43,043 bases of DNA from Polaromonas sp. (GTDB lineage: Bacteria; Pseudomonadota; Gammaproteobacteria; Burkholderiales; Burkholderiaceae_C). This document shows positions 1 through 12,236 of the stretch, one piece after another; the first letter of the stretch is position 1; every line of letters starts with the position of its first letter. The notes under the pieces are model-generated. The model was not told the origin of the DNA and searched no databases. It saw only the letters and a list, made by a program, of their open reading frames with translations. The stretch is from contig JAUSDK010000206.1 of the NCBI GenBank assembly GCA_030650875.1, forward strand, positions 1 through 43,043. Reading direction: 5' to 3'. The translations under genes were made by a program, and so were the position numbers.

Positions 1-948
1 GATGGAGCGCAGTTGGTCGGCCAAGGTGGCCTGGTGCGTGGCCCGGACGGTGAAGGACGACACGAAGTTGCCGAACTCCGGCTGCTGTCCTTCCGGGAAG
101 TAGCGGCGCAGGTCCACGGAGATGCGGATGGCCGCCACGGCCTTGGGGTTTTGCCGGTCGCGGGCCAAAAAAGTGTTGGCCACCAGTGCCAGCATCAAGG
201 TGTTGACCGTGGTGCCCAGTTCTTTGGCGGTGGCCCGCAGTTGGGTCTGGTTGCCGGGCAGCTCGTGATAGCGGATGCCGACGGTGGTGAAGCGTGGGCT
301 GGCATGACGGGCCAGGGTGACCACCTGTTGTCCGGCGGCTTCGCGGGCATCGCGTCGGCTGTTGCGCCACCAGGCACCGATGCTGGTGGGCCATTGCCAC
401 CAATGCAGGGGCGTGACGGCTGGCACCATGCTGGACGACTGCAAGGGACAGGGCGTGATGGCTTGTCCGCTCAGGCGCGCCATGATGGCGCTGAGCATCT
501 GCACCATCGAGCGCCCATCACCCATGATGTGGTGCACTGAAAACAGCAGCGCGGGCAGTTGCGGGTGGTCAATGAAGCGGGCTCGCCAGGGCAGGCCACG
601 CTCGAGTCCACTGGATTCGTTGATGAACTCGGTGTGGAAGGCGTGCAGCTCGTCGCGCGAGGAGGCGTCGACCCCCCGTTGGACGCGGTAGGCGTCGTCG
701 AACAGCTGGTCGACGAGCCGGTCGTCGGGCAGGATGCGCAGCTTGTAGGTGGTGCGCGTGGGCTCAAGCACGGCCCGCAGGCGCGGAAAGGCCGAGGTCA
801 ACTCGCGCAGGGTCTGGCGCACCAGGGCTTCGTCCACCGGACGGTCCAGGCGCAGCAGATAGGGCTGGTTGATGGCGCCGAGGTAGCCTTCGCCAGCCCA
901 GTACAGGTGTTCGGAACGGTTCAGAGGAATCAGGGCGCCATCGCTCAC
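1..948 (-). CDS. Condensation-domain / WES-DGAT-like acyltransferase, partial (C-terminus beyond left edge)
   Basis: Reverse-strand frame open from GTG at 948 to position 1 (316 codons, no stop; not in ORF track because it runs off the edge). Reads VSDGALIPLNRSEHLYWAGEGYLGAINQPYLLRLDRPVDEALVRQTLRELTSAFPRLRAVLEPTRTTYKLRILPDD... with in-frame SVHHIMGDGRSMVQML (HHxxxDG at about 514-534). Confidence 0.75.
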   Translation of the reverse strand, partial: MSDGALIPLNRSEHLYWAGEGYLGAINQPYLLRLDRPVDEALVRQTLRELTSAFPRLRAVLEPTRTTYKLRILPDDRLVDQLFDDAYRVQRGVDASSRDELHAFHTEFINESSGLERGLPWRARFIDHPQLPALLFSVHHIMGDGRSMVQMLSAIMARLSGQAITPCPLQSSSMVPAVTPLHWWQWPTSIGAWWRNSRRDAREAAGQQVVTLARHASPRFTTVGIRYHELPGNQTQLRATAKELGTTVNTLMLALVANTFLARDRQNPKAVAAIRISVDLRRYFPEGQQPEFGNFVSSFTVRATHQATLADQLRSI

Positions 949-1069
949 GGATCGTCTTTCTGCGGTATTGATGTTGCCCAATATAACAAGCGCTATTCAG
1001 CCCAACCCTGCGGGCTTTCCAGCGCCGCCCTTGGTTCTGGGGGATGTTCTGGGGGATGTATGACCTGGC

Positions 1070-2134
1070 TCAAGGTGCCGCGAGTTGGCGGCTCAGCATC
1101 AACGCCAGGCGGCGCAGGGCTTCCCAGGGGTCGTGGGGCCATTGAGGGTGGCGCAGTCCTTTGACGATGCCGTCGACCGTGCTGGCCGCGCTCACCAGTC
1201 GGGCCAAGGCCGGGGCCTTCAGGCGCGGCAGCACCCGCTCGAACAGGCGCTCGCGCGGGCCCCAGACGCGTTGCTCGCGCAGCACCATGGGCAGGGGCTT
1301 GCCCGCATCCACGGCGGCGCGGCTGCGGTACAGGGCCATGATCTCTTCAGACAGGGCCCAGTGCACCAGCACGGCGGCCTCGCCCTCGGCTTGCAGTCCA
1401 TCGATCATGCGCAGGGTGCGCTGGATCTGGCCCGACAGCACAGCCTCGCTCAGCTTGAACACGTTGAAACGCGAGACATCGACCACGGCCTCTTCGATTT
1501 GTTCGATGCTCAAACGGCCCGGGGGGTAGAGCAGGCCCAGTTTGATCACTTCCTGGTGGGCGGCGAGCAGGTTGCCTTCCACGCGGTCGGCGAAAAAGCC
1601 CAGGGCGCGCTGCCCCTCTTCGCCGGGCTCCAGTTGCTGCCCTTGGGCGGCGAGTCGCTGCGCAATCCACATCGGCAGGGCCTGGCGCTCAATCGGGTCG
1701 ACCCGCAAGGTCACGCCCGCGCTGTCCAGGGCGGTGAACCAGGCGCCCGTGGTCTGGGTTTTGTCCAGACGCGGCAGGGTGACGACGGTGAGCACGCTGT
1801 CGTCGTTGGCGTGCCGTTCGCAATAGGCTTGCAGGGCCACCGAGCCGTCCTTGCCGGGCTTGCCCGACGGGATGCGGATCTCAATCAGCTGTTTGTCCCC
1901 GAACAGGGACATGGCACTGCCCGCGCCCAGCAGGCTGGACCAGTCGTAGTAGGCGCCCGAGACGGTGTGCACCTGGCGCTCGGTGTAGCCCGCGGCACGA
2001 CCCGCCGCACGCAGTGTGTCCAAGGCTTCTTGCGCCAGCAGGGCTTCGTCACCGTAGAGGGTGTAGATGGGCTTGAGTCCGCCAGTCCCGGCTTTTTGCA
2101 GGTGGGCGGCGAGCTGATCCAGGCGCAGTTGCAT
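1070..2134 (-). CDS. holA: DNA polymerase III subunit delta
   Basis: 354 aa ORF: MQLRLDQLAAHLQKAGTGGLKPIYTLYGDEALLAQEALDTLR..., HolA-like; located after lptE and leuS as in other Burkholderiales. Confidence 0.93.
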   Translation of the reverse strand: MQLRLDQLAAHLQKAGTGGLKPIYTLYGDEALLAQEALDTLRAAGRAAGYTERQVHTVSGAYYDWSSLLGAGSAMSLFGDKQLIEIRIPSGKPGKDGSVALQAYCERHANDDSVLTVVTLPRLDKTQTTGAWFTALDSAGVTLRVDPIERQALPMWIAQRLAAQGQQLEPGEEGQRALGFFADRVEGNLLAAHQEVIKLGLLYPPGRLSIEQIEEAVVDVSRFNVFKLSEAVLSGQIQRTLRMIDGLQAEGEAAVLVHWALSEEIMALYRSRAAVDAGKPLPMVLREQRVWGPRERLFERVLPRLKAPALARLVSAASTVDGIVKGLRHPQWPHDPWEALRRLALMLSRQLAAP

Positions 2135-2140
2135 GGCGGC

Positions 2141-2713
2141 TCAGCGCGGGGCCAGTTGCTCGGGGCGCAGCACCGCCAAGCGGCGCATCACCTGCTCGAC
2201 GAGGTCGGTCTGCATGGCGCGGTGCAGCGCAGCCGACTCGTCCATCTTGGCCAGGGCGTCTTTTTCGTTGAACGACAGGTCGTTGCTGAGCAACAGTTCG
2301 GTGGCGGGGATCACGACCGTGCCATCGGCGTGCGTCAGCCGAAACTGAAAGCGGGTGCGCAGCGACATTTCCCGCACCTGCCCGAAGGTGGTGCTGGAGG
2401 CCACGGTTTGTTCGCGCTTGTCAGACAAGGACTCCAGCACCACATGCGATTGCAGTGCCTGGACGCCTGACGCTCCGCCCGCCGCGCCCAAGGTGGCTGC
2501 GGCCGCGGTGCTGTCCACGACGGTGGCGCCGGCGTCTTCCAGGGCGCGGGCCAGTTCGGCGGCGAAGGGGGAGTTGGCTTCAAAGCCCACGAGCTGGATG
2601 CTCTTGAAGGCCATCGTAGGCTGCTGGCGCAGCGCGAAGCCGCAGCCAGGCAGGCCCAGGCTGGCGCTGGCACCAAGGGCCAGCAGGGACAAGGTCAGGG
2701 TGCGGCGGTTCAT
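2141..2713 (-). CDS. lptE: LPS-assembly lipoprotein LptE
   Basis: 190 aa; signal peptide with lipobox (LGLPGCGF), LptE-like body, between leuS and holA. Confidence 0.9.
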   Translation of the reverse strand: MNRRTLTLSLLALGASASLGLPGCGFALRQQPTMAFKSIQLVGFEANSPFAAELARALEDAGATVVDSTAAAATLGAAGGASGVQALQSHVVLESLSDKREQTVASSTTFGQVREMSLRTRFQFRLTHADGTVVIPATELLLSNDLSFNEKDALAKMDESAALHRAMQTDLVEQVMRRLAVLRPEQLAPR

Positions 2714-2723
2714 GGCGTGAACC

Positions 2724-5468
<2,745 letters not shown>

Positions 5469-5915
5469 TTAACGGCCAGGCGCGGGGCTTGCAGCGGCCG
5501 CAGGTCCAGGGTCCGCCACAAACCCGATGCGGTTCAGCCCGGCTTTTTGCGCCATGCCCATCACCTCGACCACCTTGCCATAGGGCACGGCCTGGTCGGC
5601 GCGCAGTTGCACTTCAGTGTCGGGGTGCTGGCGCGCGGTTTGCGCCAGCGCGCGTGCCAGCTCGTCCGGCGGCACCGGCCTGTCGTTCAAAAAAGACTGG
5701 CCCGAACGGTCGACCACCAGCGTGACAAACCGGGGCGTTTCGCTCGTTCTGGCGGCATCTGTTTTAGGTAAATCGAGCGGAATGGTGCTGGCCAGCAGCG
5801 GCGCAGTGATGATGAAAATCACCACCAGCACCAGCATCACATCCACCAGCGGCGTCACGTTGATGTCGCTCATGGGTTGCGCCGCCTGGGTGCGTTCGAG
5901 CCGGCCAAAAGTCAT
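5469..5915 (-). CDS. exbD: Biopolymer transporter ExbD/TolR family
   Basis: 148 aa; MSDINVTPLVDVMLVLVVIFIITAPLL typical ExbD/TolR N-terminal TM; ATGA overlap with upstream exbB. Confidence 0.92.
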   Translation of the reverse strand: MTFGRLERTQAAQPMSDINVTPLVDVMLVLVVIFIITAPLLASTIPLDLPKTDAARTSETPRFVTLVVDRSGQSFLNDRPVPPDELARALAQTARQHPDTEVQLRADQAVPYGKVVEVMGMAQKAGLNRIGFVADPGPAAAASPAPGR

Positions 5916-6664
5916 ACAGCCCCCACGCTTGTCGCTTCGCGTACTACGCTGCCCCCCGAGGGGGCTGAACTGGCTTGGGGCGGCCCGGCGCTGCGTTCGC
6001 CGCCCCCCACGCTTGTCGCGTCACGTTCTGTGGCGGTCAACAACTCGCGCAAATCAAAGGCGAAGCCTTCCAGGTCGGCCTCAATGCGGCCAATCATGCG
6101 GCCAAACACGTTGTAGGCCAGCACAGCCGGAATCGCGACTGCCAGGCCGGCCGCCGTCATGATGAGCGCCTCGCCGACCGGCCCCGAGACCTTGTCAATC
6201 GTGACCTGCCCTGCCGTCGCCATGCCGGTCAGCGCATGGTAGATGCCCCATACCGTTCCCAGCAAACCGACAAAAGGCGCGGTAGAGCCGACCGTGGCCA
6301 GCAGCACCTGACCGAACTGGAGCTTGTTCAGCACGGCATGCAGGGCGTCGCGCAGCACACGCGTGAGTTGCTGCGCCTTGTCGCCAGCGGTGGCCAGCGT
6401 GCCTTGGGTCCTGAGTTGCGTCGCCGCGATCAGCGGCAGCACCAGCGCCTCGCGGTCAAACACAGCGACCTTTTCGGCGGCAGCCTCAACCGACGCGGAC
6501 TGCCAGAAGACGGCTGTGCTGCGCGCCACATCGGCCACCGCCCGGTGGAGCAGCCAGGCCTTCCAGAGAATCACGACCCAGCTGGCCACCGACATCGCCA
6601 GCAACAGCACCGCGACCAGTTGGCTGATAAAGCCGCCTTGGGCGATGAGGGCCAGCAGGCTCAT
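5912..6664 (-). CDS. exbB: MotA/TolQ/ExbB proton channel family protein
   Basis: 250 aa; LATVGSTAPFVGLLGTVWGIYHALTGMA core of ExbB/TolQ; C-terminal ~36 aa is repeat-derived (see findings). Confidence 0.92.
   Translation of the reverse strand: MSLLALIAQGGFISQLVAVLLLAMSVASWVVILWKAWLLHRAVADVARSTAVFWQSASVEAAAEKVAVFDREALVLPLIAATQLRTQGTLATAGDKAQQLTRVLRDALHAVLNKLQFGQVLLATVGSTAPFVGLLGTVWGIYHALTGMATAGQVTIDKVSGPVGEALIMTAAGLAVAIPAVLAYNVFGRMIGRIEADLEGFAFDLRELLTATERDATSVGGGERSAGPPQASSAPSGGSVVREATSVGAV
5918..6020. repeat. GC-rich dispersed repeat flanked by direct repeat CCCCCACGCTTGTCGC, inside 3' end of exbB
   Basis: CCCCCACGCTTGTCGC at 5920-5935 and again within 6003-6018; GCCCCCCGAGGGGGC hairpin at 5951-5965; resembles a repeat recalled as abundant in Comamonadaceae genomes. 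Confidence 0.7.
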
Positions 6665-6671
6665 GTCCGTG

Positions 6672-7487
6672 TCACTTCAGATTGAGCACATCAAACATGT
6701 CAAACAGGCCACTCGCCCGGCCGTCCAGAAAGCGTGCGGCGCGCAGGCTGCCCTGGGCGTAGGTGGCGCGGCTGGAGGACTTGTGGCTGATCTCGATGCG
6801 CTCGCCGATGCCGGCAAACAGCACGGTGTGGTCGCCCACAATGTCGCCGCCGCGTATGGTGGCAAAGCCGATGCTGGACGGGTCGCGCTCGCCGGTCACG
6901 CCTTCACGGGCGTACACGGCGCAATCCTTGAGGTCGCGGCCCAGCGCGCCGGCAATCACTTCGCCCATCTTGAGCGCGGTGCCCGAGGGGGCGTCGACCT
7001 TGTGGCGGTGATGCGCCTCAATGATTTCAATGTCGTAGCCGGTGGACAGCGCCTTGGCGGCCATCTCCAGCAGCTTGAGCGTGACGTTCACGCCGACGCT
7101 CATGTTGGGCGCCATGACAATGGCGATGTCCTGGGCTGCGGCGGCGATTTCAGCCTTCTGCGCGTCAGAAAAACCGGTGGTGCCGATGACCAGCTTGACG
7201 CCCAGTTCGCGGCAAATCGCCAGGTGGGCCATCGTGCCTTCGGGCCGGGTGAAGTCAATCAATACGCCGGAGTCCTTGAGGCCCTGACGAATGTCCGAGC
7301 AGATCAGCACGCCGCTGGTACGGCCGGCGAACGAGGCAGCGTCCTGGCCCACGGCCGGGCTGGCTGGCACATCCAGCGCACCCGTCAGCTGGCAATCGGT
7401 GCTGGCGTTCACGGCGTCGACCAGCATCTGGCCCATACGGCCGCTGGCGCCCGCCACCGCGATCCGGTGATGGCGCGCTGGAGTCAT
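6672..7487 (-). CDS. dapB: 4-hydroxy-tetrahydrodipicolinate reductase
   Basis: ORF 6672-7502; start at [22 protein letters not shown] preferred; [16 protein letters not shown] signature. Confidence 0.96.
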   Translation of the reverse strand: MTPARHHRIAVAGASGRMGQMLVDAVNASTDCQLTGALDVPASPAVGQDAASFAGRTSGVLICSDIRQGLKDSGVLIDFTRPEGTMAHLAICRELGVKLVIGTTGFSDAQKAEIAAAAQDIAIVMAPNMSVGVNVTLKLLEMAAKALSTGYDIEIIEAHHRHKVDAPSGTALKMGEVIAGALGRDLKDCAVYAREGVTGERDPSSIGFATIRGGDIVGDHTVLFAGIGERIEISHKSSSRATYAQGSLRAARFLDGRASGLFDMFDVLNLK

Positions 7488-7498
7488 GGCGTGCGCAC

Positions 7499-8083
7499 TC
7501 ATGGCTTCGGACTTTCGAGCGGCGGGTAGACCGTGGTCGGCGGACCGGCAGGCGGGCTGGTGGCCGCATCACTTGGCGCCGGCTTGCCGGCTGAGGACTT
7601 TTCGGCAGCCTTGAGTTGCTCTTCGGTGGCCTCCAAAACCGGCACTTTGCCCAACTTGCGCTTGGTGTCCAGCCGGGAGATGAACTCCCTTTCGCTGGGC
7701 ATGGTGTCGCCTTCAAAACGCTCCAGCTGGTCGCCCTTGAAGAACACCGCGTACTTGAAGGACTGTGGCGCCACGCCTTGCCGCTTCAGGGTAAACACAT
7801 AGTCCCAACGGTCGGTGTGAAACAGGCTGGCCAGCAGCGGCGTGCCCAGCACGGCCTTGACCTGGTCGCGGCTCATGCCGGGGCGCAATTGCGCAACCTG
7901 CTCGCTGGAGACGAAGTTACCCTGGATCACATCCACCTTGTAGGGGGTGATCCAGTTGACGGGATTGATGGCGCTGCCGCTCATGCCACCGCTCGTGCTG
8001 CCGCAGGACGCCAGAACCGCGCAGGCCATGACGATGAAAGCTGTTCGGACGCCGTGATATTGATTTACAGACAAGGCTGACAT
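7499..8083 (-). CDS. bamE: Outer membrane protein assembly factor BamE (SmpA/OmlA)
   Basis: 194 aa; lipobox [39 protein letters not shown] BamE signature; divergent from fur. Confidence 0.93.
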   Translation of the reverse strand: MSALSVNQYHGVRTAFIVMACAVLASCGSTSGGMSGSAINPVNWITPYKVDVIQGNFVSSEQVAQLRPGMSRDQVKAVLGTPLLASLFHTDRWDYVFTLKRQGVAPQSFKYAVFFKGDQLERFEGDTMPSEREFISRLDTKRKLGKVPVLEATEEQLKAAEKSSAGKPAPSDAATSPPAGPPTTVYPPLESPKP

Positions 8084-8195
8084 GGTAGGGAGGTGTAGCG
8101 ATATGATGGTTCATTGTAGCGGTAGGGTGCCTTTTGGCCCTGGCCGGGCCGCACGGGGCCGCTTCCAGCTCCCCGCTTTTCCCAGAGAGATTTCC

Positions 8196-8648
8196 ATGAG
8201 CAACATTGACGAGTTGAAAAACACCGGCCTCAAGGCAACCCTGCCGCGCCTCAAAATTCTTGAGATTTTCCAGGTCGGAAAACAGCGCCATATGACGGCA
8301 GAAGACGTTTTCCGGGTCCTGCTGGAGGACCGCTCGGATATTGGCCTGGCCACGGTATACCGGGTGCTGGCCCAATTCGAGCAAGCAGGCCTGCTCAACC
8401 GCAGCAATTTTGAATCAGGCAAGGCGGTGTACGAACTCAATGAAGGCCAGCACCACGACCACCTGGTCTGCCTGGACTGCGGCAAGGTCGAGGAGTTCTA
8501 CGACGCCGAGATTGAAAAACGCCAGCATGCCGTGGCCAAGGCCAAGGGTTTTGCCATTGCCGACCATTCGCTGTCGATCTATGCCAATTGCACCAAGGAC
8601 AACTGCCCCTCCCGCGCGGCGACGCACGCCCGCAACCACCAGCCTTGA
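8196..8648 (+). CDS. fur: Ferric uptake regulator
   Basis: ATG at 8196; [26 protein letters not shown]..., [14 protein letters not shown] metal-binding region. Confidence 0.95.
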   Translation: MSNIDELKNTGLKATLPRLKILEIFQVGKQRHMTAEDVFRVLLEDRSDIGLATVYRVLAQFEQAGLLNRSNFESGKAVYELNEGQHHDHLVCLDCGKVEEFYDAEIEKRQHAVAKAKGFAIADHSLSIYANCTKDNCPSRAATHARNHQP

Positions 8649-8693
8649 GCATTTATACGAACTCTGCTGCGCCCTCCCAGGGTGGATGCAGAG

Positions 8694-9644
8694 TCAGTCG
8701 TCCTGCTCCATCGCCTTGCGGTGGCGCTCGACAAAATCCTGGTAGGTATTGATGCCGCGCAACTGCAAGATGGCATTGCGTACCGCCGCCTCGACCAGCA
8801 CCGCGATGTTGCGGCCCGCCTCCACCTGGATGATGACCTTGCGCACGGGAATGCCCAGCACGTCCTGCGTCAGGGGCTCGTAGGGAATGCGCTCGTAGTG
8901 GCGCTCCAGCGTTTCGCGGCGCACCAGGTGCACGATGAGCTTGAGGCGCATCTTGCGGCGAACCGCCGTCTCGCCAAAAATGGCCTTGATATCGAGCAGG
9001 CCAATCCCGCGCACTTCCAGCAGGTTTTGCAGCAAATCGGGGCAACGCCCCTCGATCGTGGTCTGGTTGATGCGGTCCAGGTCCACCGCATCATCCGCCA
9101 CCAGGCCATGTCCGCGTGAAATCAGTTCCAGGCCGAGTTCACTTTTGCCCAGCCCCGACTCGCCGGTGATCATGACGCCCATGCCCAGGATGTCCATGAA
9201 GACGCCGTGCATCGACGTGCGGTCGGCAAAATGCTTGGACAGATAGGCCCGCAAGACGTCAATCACGAAGGCGGCCGACTCCGGCGTGGCAAACATGGGC
9301 ATCTGCGCGCGTTCACACATCGACAGCAGCGTGTCGGGCGCGGTCTGGCCGTCCGCCACGACCAGCACCGGCGGCTCCAGCGTGATGATGCGCGAGGTGC
9401 GCCGGGCGCAATCCTCGGGGCTGGCATGGGTCAGGTAGGCTACTTCGCGCTCGCCCAGAATCTGCACGCGGTATGGATGGATGTAGTTGAGGTAACCGAC
9501 CAGATCGGCCCCCGAGCGCGCGGCACGCACGGCTACTTCGTCAAAACGCCGCTCCGAAGCACCCAGGCCCGCCACCCACTCCCATTTCAGGGTGGCGCGG
9601 TGGTCTTCAAATAAAACGTCAGCACTGACAACGGTGGGCTTCAT
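8694..9644 (-). CDS. hprK: HPr kinase/phosphorylase
   Basis: 316 aa; Walker [10 protein letters not shown] and the characteristic [19 protein letters not shown]; adjacent to ptsN. Confidence 0.96.
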   Translation of the reverse strand: MKPTVVSADVLFEDHRATLKWEWVAGLGASERRFDEVAVRAARSGADLVGYLNYIHPYRVQILGEREVAYLTHASPEDCARRTSRIITLEPPVLVVADGQTAPDTLLSMCERAQMPMFATPESAAFVIDVLRAYLSKHFADRTSMHGVFMDILGMGVMITGESGLGKSELGLELISRGHGLVADDAVDLDRINQTTIEGRCPDLLQNLLEVRGIGLLDIKAIFGETAVRRKMRLKLIVHLVRRETLERHYERIPYEPLTQDVLGIPVRKVIIQVEAGRNIAVLVEAAVRNAILQLRGINTYQDFVERHRKAMEQDD

Positions 9645-9657
9645 GCCGGCCTGTGAC

Positions 9658-10140
9658 TCACGCCCCGGAGGGGCTGGTTTCGTGGGCAGATTGCCAGGAG
9701 GAAATCAGGTGGTGAAGCGCCTCGGCATCCGGACTGGCCTTGAGTTGCTCGCGCAACGCGCTGTCACTGAGCAACTCGGCAATTTCGGACAGGATTTCGA
9801 GGTGCTTCTGGGTGGCCGCTTCGGGCACCAGAAGAAAAATAAGCAGGGCCACGGCCTGCTCGTCTGGCGCATCAAATCCGATGGGCGTCTCCAGCAGGAA
9901 AACCGCGGCCATCGGCGACTTCAAGCCCTTGATGCGGCCATGGGGAATGGCCACGCCATGGCCCAGACCGGTCGAGCCGAGGCGCTCGCGGGCAAACAGA
10001 CTGTCTGTGATCAGGGCGCGGTTCATCCCGTGCTGATTCTCGAACAACAGGCCGGCTTCTTCAAAAGCGCGTTTCTTGCTGGACGCTTCGACACGAACCA
10101 GTACTTGGGAGAGGGGCAAAATTTGCGAAAGACGGTTCAT
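9658..10140 (-). CDS. ptsN: PTS IIA-like nitrogen regulatory protein
   Basis: 160 aa; [12 protein letters not shown] active-site His motif of EIIA-Ntr. Confidence 0.94.
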   Translation of the reverse strand: MNRLSQILPLSQVLVRVEASSKKRAFEEAGLLFENQHGMNRALITDSLFARERLGSTGLGHGVAIPHGRIKGLKSPMAAVFLLETPIGFDAPDEQAVALLIFLLVPEAATQKHLEILSEIAELLSDSALREQLKASPDAEALHHLISSWQSAHETSPSGA

Positions 10141-10199
10141 AACAATCTTTTAATCGGCGAATTATGCACTTCGCGGACGGGTTGCAAAAAAACGGGCAG

Positions 10200-10227
10200 A
10201 AAAAAGCCGCTTGAAAGCTCAAGCGGC
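10200..10227 (-). terminator. Rho-independent terminator downstream of hpf
   Basis: GCCGCTTGA-AAGC-TCAAGCGGC (10206-10227), 9-bp perfect stem, followed on the minus strand by TTTTTT (10205-10200). Confidence 0.85.
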
Positions 10228-10346
10228 AGCGAAGAGTGCCGATTAAATCACGGTTCAAGCACGCTTGTGAAATCATGGCTGCCTTACGGCGCCATGAATC
10301 AAGCTCAAAGCCCGCCGCGGGAAACTGCCGCAGGCTTGAAAACTAC

Positions 10347-10676
10347 CTAGGCTTGCCGCTTGGCGGCAACGTGGTGGTGATCCTGCGCTTTGGTTTTATA
10401 GCGCCCTACCTGGCGGTCAAGTTTATCGGTCAATTCATCGACTGCGGCGTAAAGATCGGCATGTGAACTTTCGGCAAACAGGTCACGGCCCTTGACACGA
10501 ACATTGCATTCGGCCCGCTGGCGCCTTTCCTTCTCCTTCATGTTATCCACTGTCAACAGCACTTTTACATCTACTACCTGGTCAAAATGCCGGGTAATCC
10601 GATCCAGCTTGCTGGTCACGTAACCGCGCAATGCGGGCGTAACTTCAAGATGGTGACCGCTGATCGTCAAGTTCAT
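10347..10676 (-). CDS. hpf: Ribosome hibernation promoting factor (short HPF/YfiA)
   Basis: Start at [34 protein letters not shown] (10676); upstream 14 aa of the ORF are not family-like. Confidence 0.93.
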   Translation of the reverse strand: MNLTISGHHLEVTPALRGYVTSKLDRITRHFDQVVDVKVLLTVDNMKEKERRQRAECNVRVKGRDLFAESSHADLYAAVDELTDKLDRQVGRYKTKAQDHHHVAAKRQA

Positions 10677-11203
10677 AAAGAGACTCCTTTTCCAAAAATG
10701 GAACTGGGTTGAAAACACCGCTTTACCAGTGACGGCGAAGCGGCAGACGGGGACACTCTCTTCAATCTACTATGCGCCCGCAGCCCTGCAATTGCAACCT
10801 TGCACCCGGAAAAATAATGAAACCTTGTGAAAAAACTCTTGACCTGCGCCCCGCGCAATGCGGAGTGCAAGTGACTGCCGTTGCCAACGCCCGATGCGCA
10901 TCTCAAGCCGTCGCGGAGCACGATTCCCGTGCCGGCGCGCAGCGCGCGGCGGGTATCTTTCGGCCGGGCCACCGGCAAGGCGATACGGTAGATAAATCCA
11001 CGATGCAATGCCATAATCCCGGCTTATTTGTTACGGAGTGATCCTTGGAAAGCCGCCCCAGTCGCTAGCTTTCAACACCACAGACTGACGCCAGGTGACG
11101 TTAAGAAGGGGGGTTGAAAGCGACGCCGCCATCCACAGCCCCTTCTTGCACAAGACCCGTCCCGGGCCTTGCGCCAGCCCTTGAATTAACAGGCGCTTCA
11201 GTC

Positions 11204-12190
11204 ATGCTCAATATTTTCACCCTCGCCAACGGCAGGCTGTTCCAGGAAGAAATCGAATCCCTGGAGGAACTCTCCAAATTCCAGCCCATCTGGGTGGACC
11301 TCGAATCGCCGACGCTTGAAGAAAAGCGCTGGATCAAACAGTATTACGGCCTGTCCATTCCTGAAGACGTCATGGATGAGGACATCGAGGAGTCGGCCCG
11401 CTTTTACGAGGAGGACAACGGCGAGCTGCACATCCGGTCGGACTTCCTGATTGCCGACGAGGACGAGCCGCGCACGGTCCGCGTCGCCTTCATCCTGAAC
11501 CTGGTGAACGACGACCTCAAGAGCAAAGGCGTGCTGTTTTCTATTCACGACGAAGATGTGCCGGTGTTCAGGTTGCTGCGCATGCGGGCCCGGCGCGCGC
11601 CCGGGCTGATTGAAGACGCCAAGGAAGTGCTGCTCAAGCTGTTTGACGCCGACGCCGAATACTCGGCCGACACGCTGGAAGGCATTTACGTCGATCTTGA
11701 AAAAGTCAGCACCAAGGTGCTGTCGGGCGACGTCACCGACGTGATGGCTGGCGAGGTGCTGGGCGCCATCGCCCGGCATGAAGACCTGAGCGGGCGCATT
11801 CGCCGCAATGTGATGGACACGCGGCGCGCTGTCAGCTTCATGATGCGCAGCAAGATGCTCAACGCCGAGCAGTTCGAGGAAGCGCGCCAGATTCTGCGCG
11901 ACATCGACTCGCTCGACTCGCACACGGCGTTCCTGTTTGACAAGATCAACTTCTTGATGGATGCCACGGTCGGCTTCATCAACATCAACCAGAACAAGAT
12001 CATCAAGATCTTTTCGGTGGCCAGCGTCGCCCTGCTGCCGCCCACCCTGATCGCCAGCGTCTACGGCATGAACTTCAAGCTGATGCCGGAGCTGGACTGG
12101 GCGCTGGGCTATCCGTATGCGCTGGGGCTGATGGCGGCCAGCGCCGTGCTGCCCATGTGGTACTTCAGAAAACGCGGCTGGCTCAAGTAA
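11204..12190 (+). CDS. corA: Magnesium/cobalt transporter CorA
   Basis: Start at MLNIFTLANGRLFQEEIESL (11204); C-terminal LIASVYGMNFKLMPEL (GMN motif) and TM helices. Confidence 0.93.
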   Translation: MLNIFTLANGRLFQEEIESLEELSKFQPIWVDLESPTLEEKRWIKQYYGLSIPEDVMDEDIEESARFYEEDNGELHIRSDFLIADEDEPRTVRVAFILNLVNDDLKSKGVLFSIHDEDVPVFRLLRMRARRAPGLIEDAKEVLLKLFDADAEYSADTLEGIYVDLEKVSTKVLSGDVTDVMAGEVLGAIARHEDLSGRIRRNVMDTRRAVSFMMRSKMLNAEQFEEARQILRDIDSLDSHTAFLFDKINFLMDATVGFININQNKIIKIFSVASVALLPPTLIASVYGMNFKLMPELDWALGYPYALGLMAASAVLPMWYFRKRGWLK

Positions 12191-12236
12191 GGGCGTCAGG
12201 CCACCAGGCACAAGCGCAAAACGCGAAAACTATTTT

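Noticed and set aside
8084-8195. Possible Fur box between bamE and fur
   Set aside because: No recognisable GATAATGATAATCATTATC-like hexamer array; only scattered AT-rich bits such as GATATGATGG.
10719-11203. Small ORFs (e.g. 10673-11014 minus, 10772-11041 plus) in the hpf-corA gap
   Set aside because: No family-like sequence, poor coding character and no clear ribosome-binding site; most likely intergenic regulatory DNA.
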